Shown here in pieces: positions 15,681-15,913 of a DNA stretch of 15,913 nt. The notes beneath the pieces were generated by a model. It was not told the origin of the DNA, did not search any database, and saw only the letters and a program-made list of their open reading frames with translations. Position 1 is the first letter of the stretch; the number at the start of each line of letters is the position of its first letter. A program made the translations under genes and the position numbers. This DNA comes from UBA7236 sp964638865 (lineage in GTDB: Bacteria > Bacteroidota > Bacteroidia > Chitinophagales > BACL12). The stretch is taken from contig CAZXBG010000098.1 in the NCBI GenBank assembly GCA_964638865.1, positions 1 through 15,913 of the forward strand, written 5' to 3'.

Positions 15681-15913
15681 TGTCACGCAAAGGCGCAAAG
15701 AAAAAATAAAATGTAAATAGTAACTTAAATATAAGTTTGCGAGAAAAAATAAAAAAGGTTTCACGCAAAGGCGCAAAGGCGCAAAGAAAAATAAAATGAA
15801 ATTCGCATTTTAAACACATAGCAAATCTTTGCGGCTTTGCGAGAAAAAATAAAAAAAATTTCACGCAAAGGCGCAAAGGCGCAAAGAAAAAATAAAATGT
15901 AAATTGTAATTTA
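15681..15913. repeat. Intergenic palindromic repeat array (CACGCAAAGGCGCAAAG family)
   Basis: Three direct copies of TCACGCAAAGGCGCAAAG begin at 15683, 15761 and 15861. Copies 2 and 3 are exactly 100 bp apart and contain one more 8-bp GCGCAAAG unit than copy 1. Each copy is followed by AAAATAAAATG. Copies 2 and 3 are preceded by TTTGCGAGAAAAAATAAAAAA. At 15827-15846, CTTTGCGGCTTTGCGAGAAA is the imperfect reverse complement of TTTCACGCAAAGGCGCAAAG (two mismatches), so an RNA or single strand can fold into long hairpins. The array runs to the window end. I see no gene in 15642-15913. Confidence 0.85.

Noticed and set aside
15640..15876. 78-residue minus-strand open frame with repeated 'CAFAPLRETF'-like text
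   Set aside because: It is the translation of the palindromic repeat array and has no gene-like composition; such frames are a usual artefact of this repeat.
15681..15913. CRISPR array from evenly spaced repeats
   Set aside because: The copies differ in length, spacing is 78 then 100 bp, the spacers are themselves repeat-derived and A-rich, and there are no cas genes nearby.

Overview
The window looks like an ordinary chromosomal segment of an AT-rich Bacteroidota. Three predicted secreted proteins end in type IX secretion system (T9SS) type-A-like sorting domains. Two tandem outer-membrane barrel proteins resemble the DUF6089/PorG-like family. Ribosome binding sites are weak, and several upstream regions carry Bacteroidota-like -33 TTTG / -7 TAnnTTTG promoter candidates. 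The finer lineage cannot be fixed from this sequence; a Chitinophagales- or Saprospirales-like member is a guess.

Layout. Positions 1-117 hold at most the 3' tail of an unidentified upstream gene, closed by a bidirectional terminator (118-149). A block on the minus strand follows. First comes a secreted 'choice-of-anchor V'-like protein with a CX4CH haem-like motif (170-1003). Next is a tight three-gene operon, transcribed from high to low coordinates: sodium:solute symporter, LOG-family protein and Bcp-type peroxiredoxin (3764 down to 1107). Two tandem paralogous outer-membrane barrel proteins come last (3900-4799 and 4913-5881). A divergent intergenic region at 5882-6045 leads into a plus-strand block: a TM2 plus OB-fold membrane protein, recR (TTG start), and a 677-residue GT2 glycosyltransferase that overlaps recR by 4 nt. 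The glycosyltransferase carries a degenerate polyprenyl-glycosylphosphotransferase-like C-terminal half. It converges on, and overlaps by 9 nt, a minus-strand all-helical protein of unknown function (9438-10862).

The right third (11117-15591) holds two large secreted plus-strand proteins separated by 44 nt. The first combines a split dockerin-like calcium site, a cohesin-like region and a T9SS sorting domain. The second has ten PKD repeats with exactly four cysteines each, a Kazal-like module and a T9SS sorting domain. A strong terminator closes this pair. The last 230 bases are an array of palindromic, intergenic-type repeats (CACGCAAAGGCGCAAAG family) running off the window end.

How the genes may work together. 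The surface theme is consistent: three T9SS cargo proteins, two outer-membrane barrels of a family that includes a T9SS component, and a membrane-bound glycosyltransferase. The rest (peroxiredoxin, LOG, symporter, RecR) is housekeeping. I see no transposase, integrase, CRISPR, tRNA or rRNA, and no clear defence system. The most unusual items are the four-cysteine PKD array with its recent two-domain duplication, the catalytically gutted phosphotransferase fused to a GT2, and the CX4CH secreted protein.
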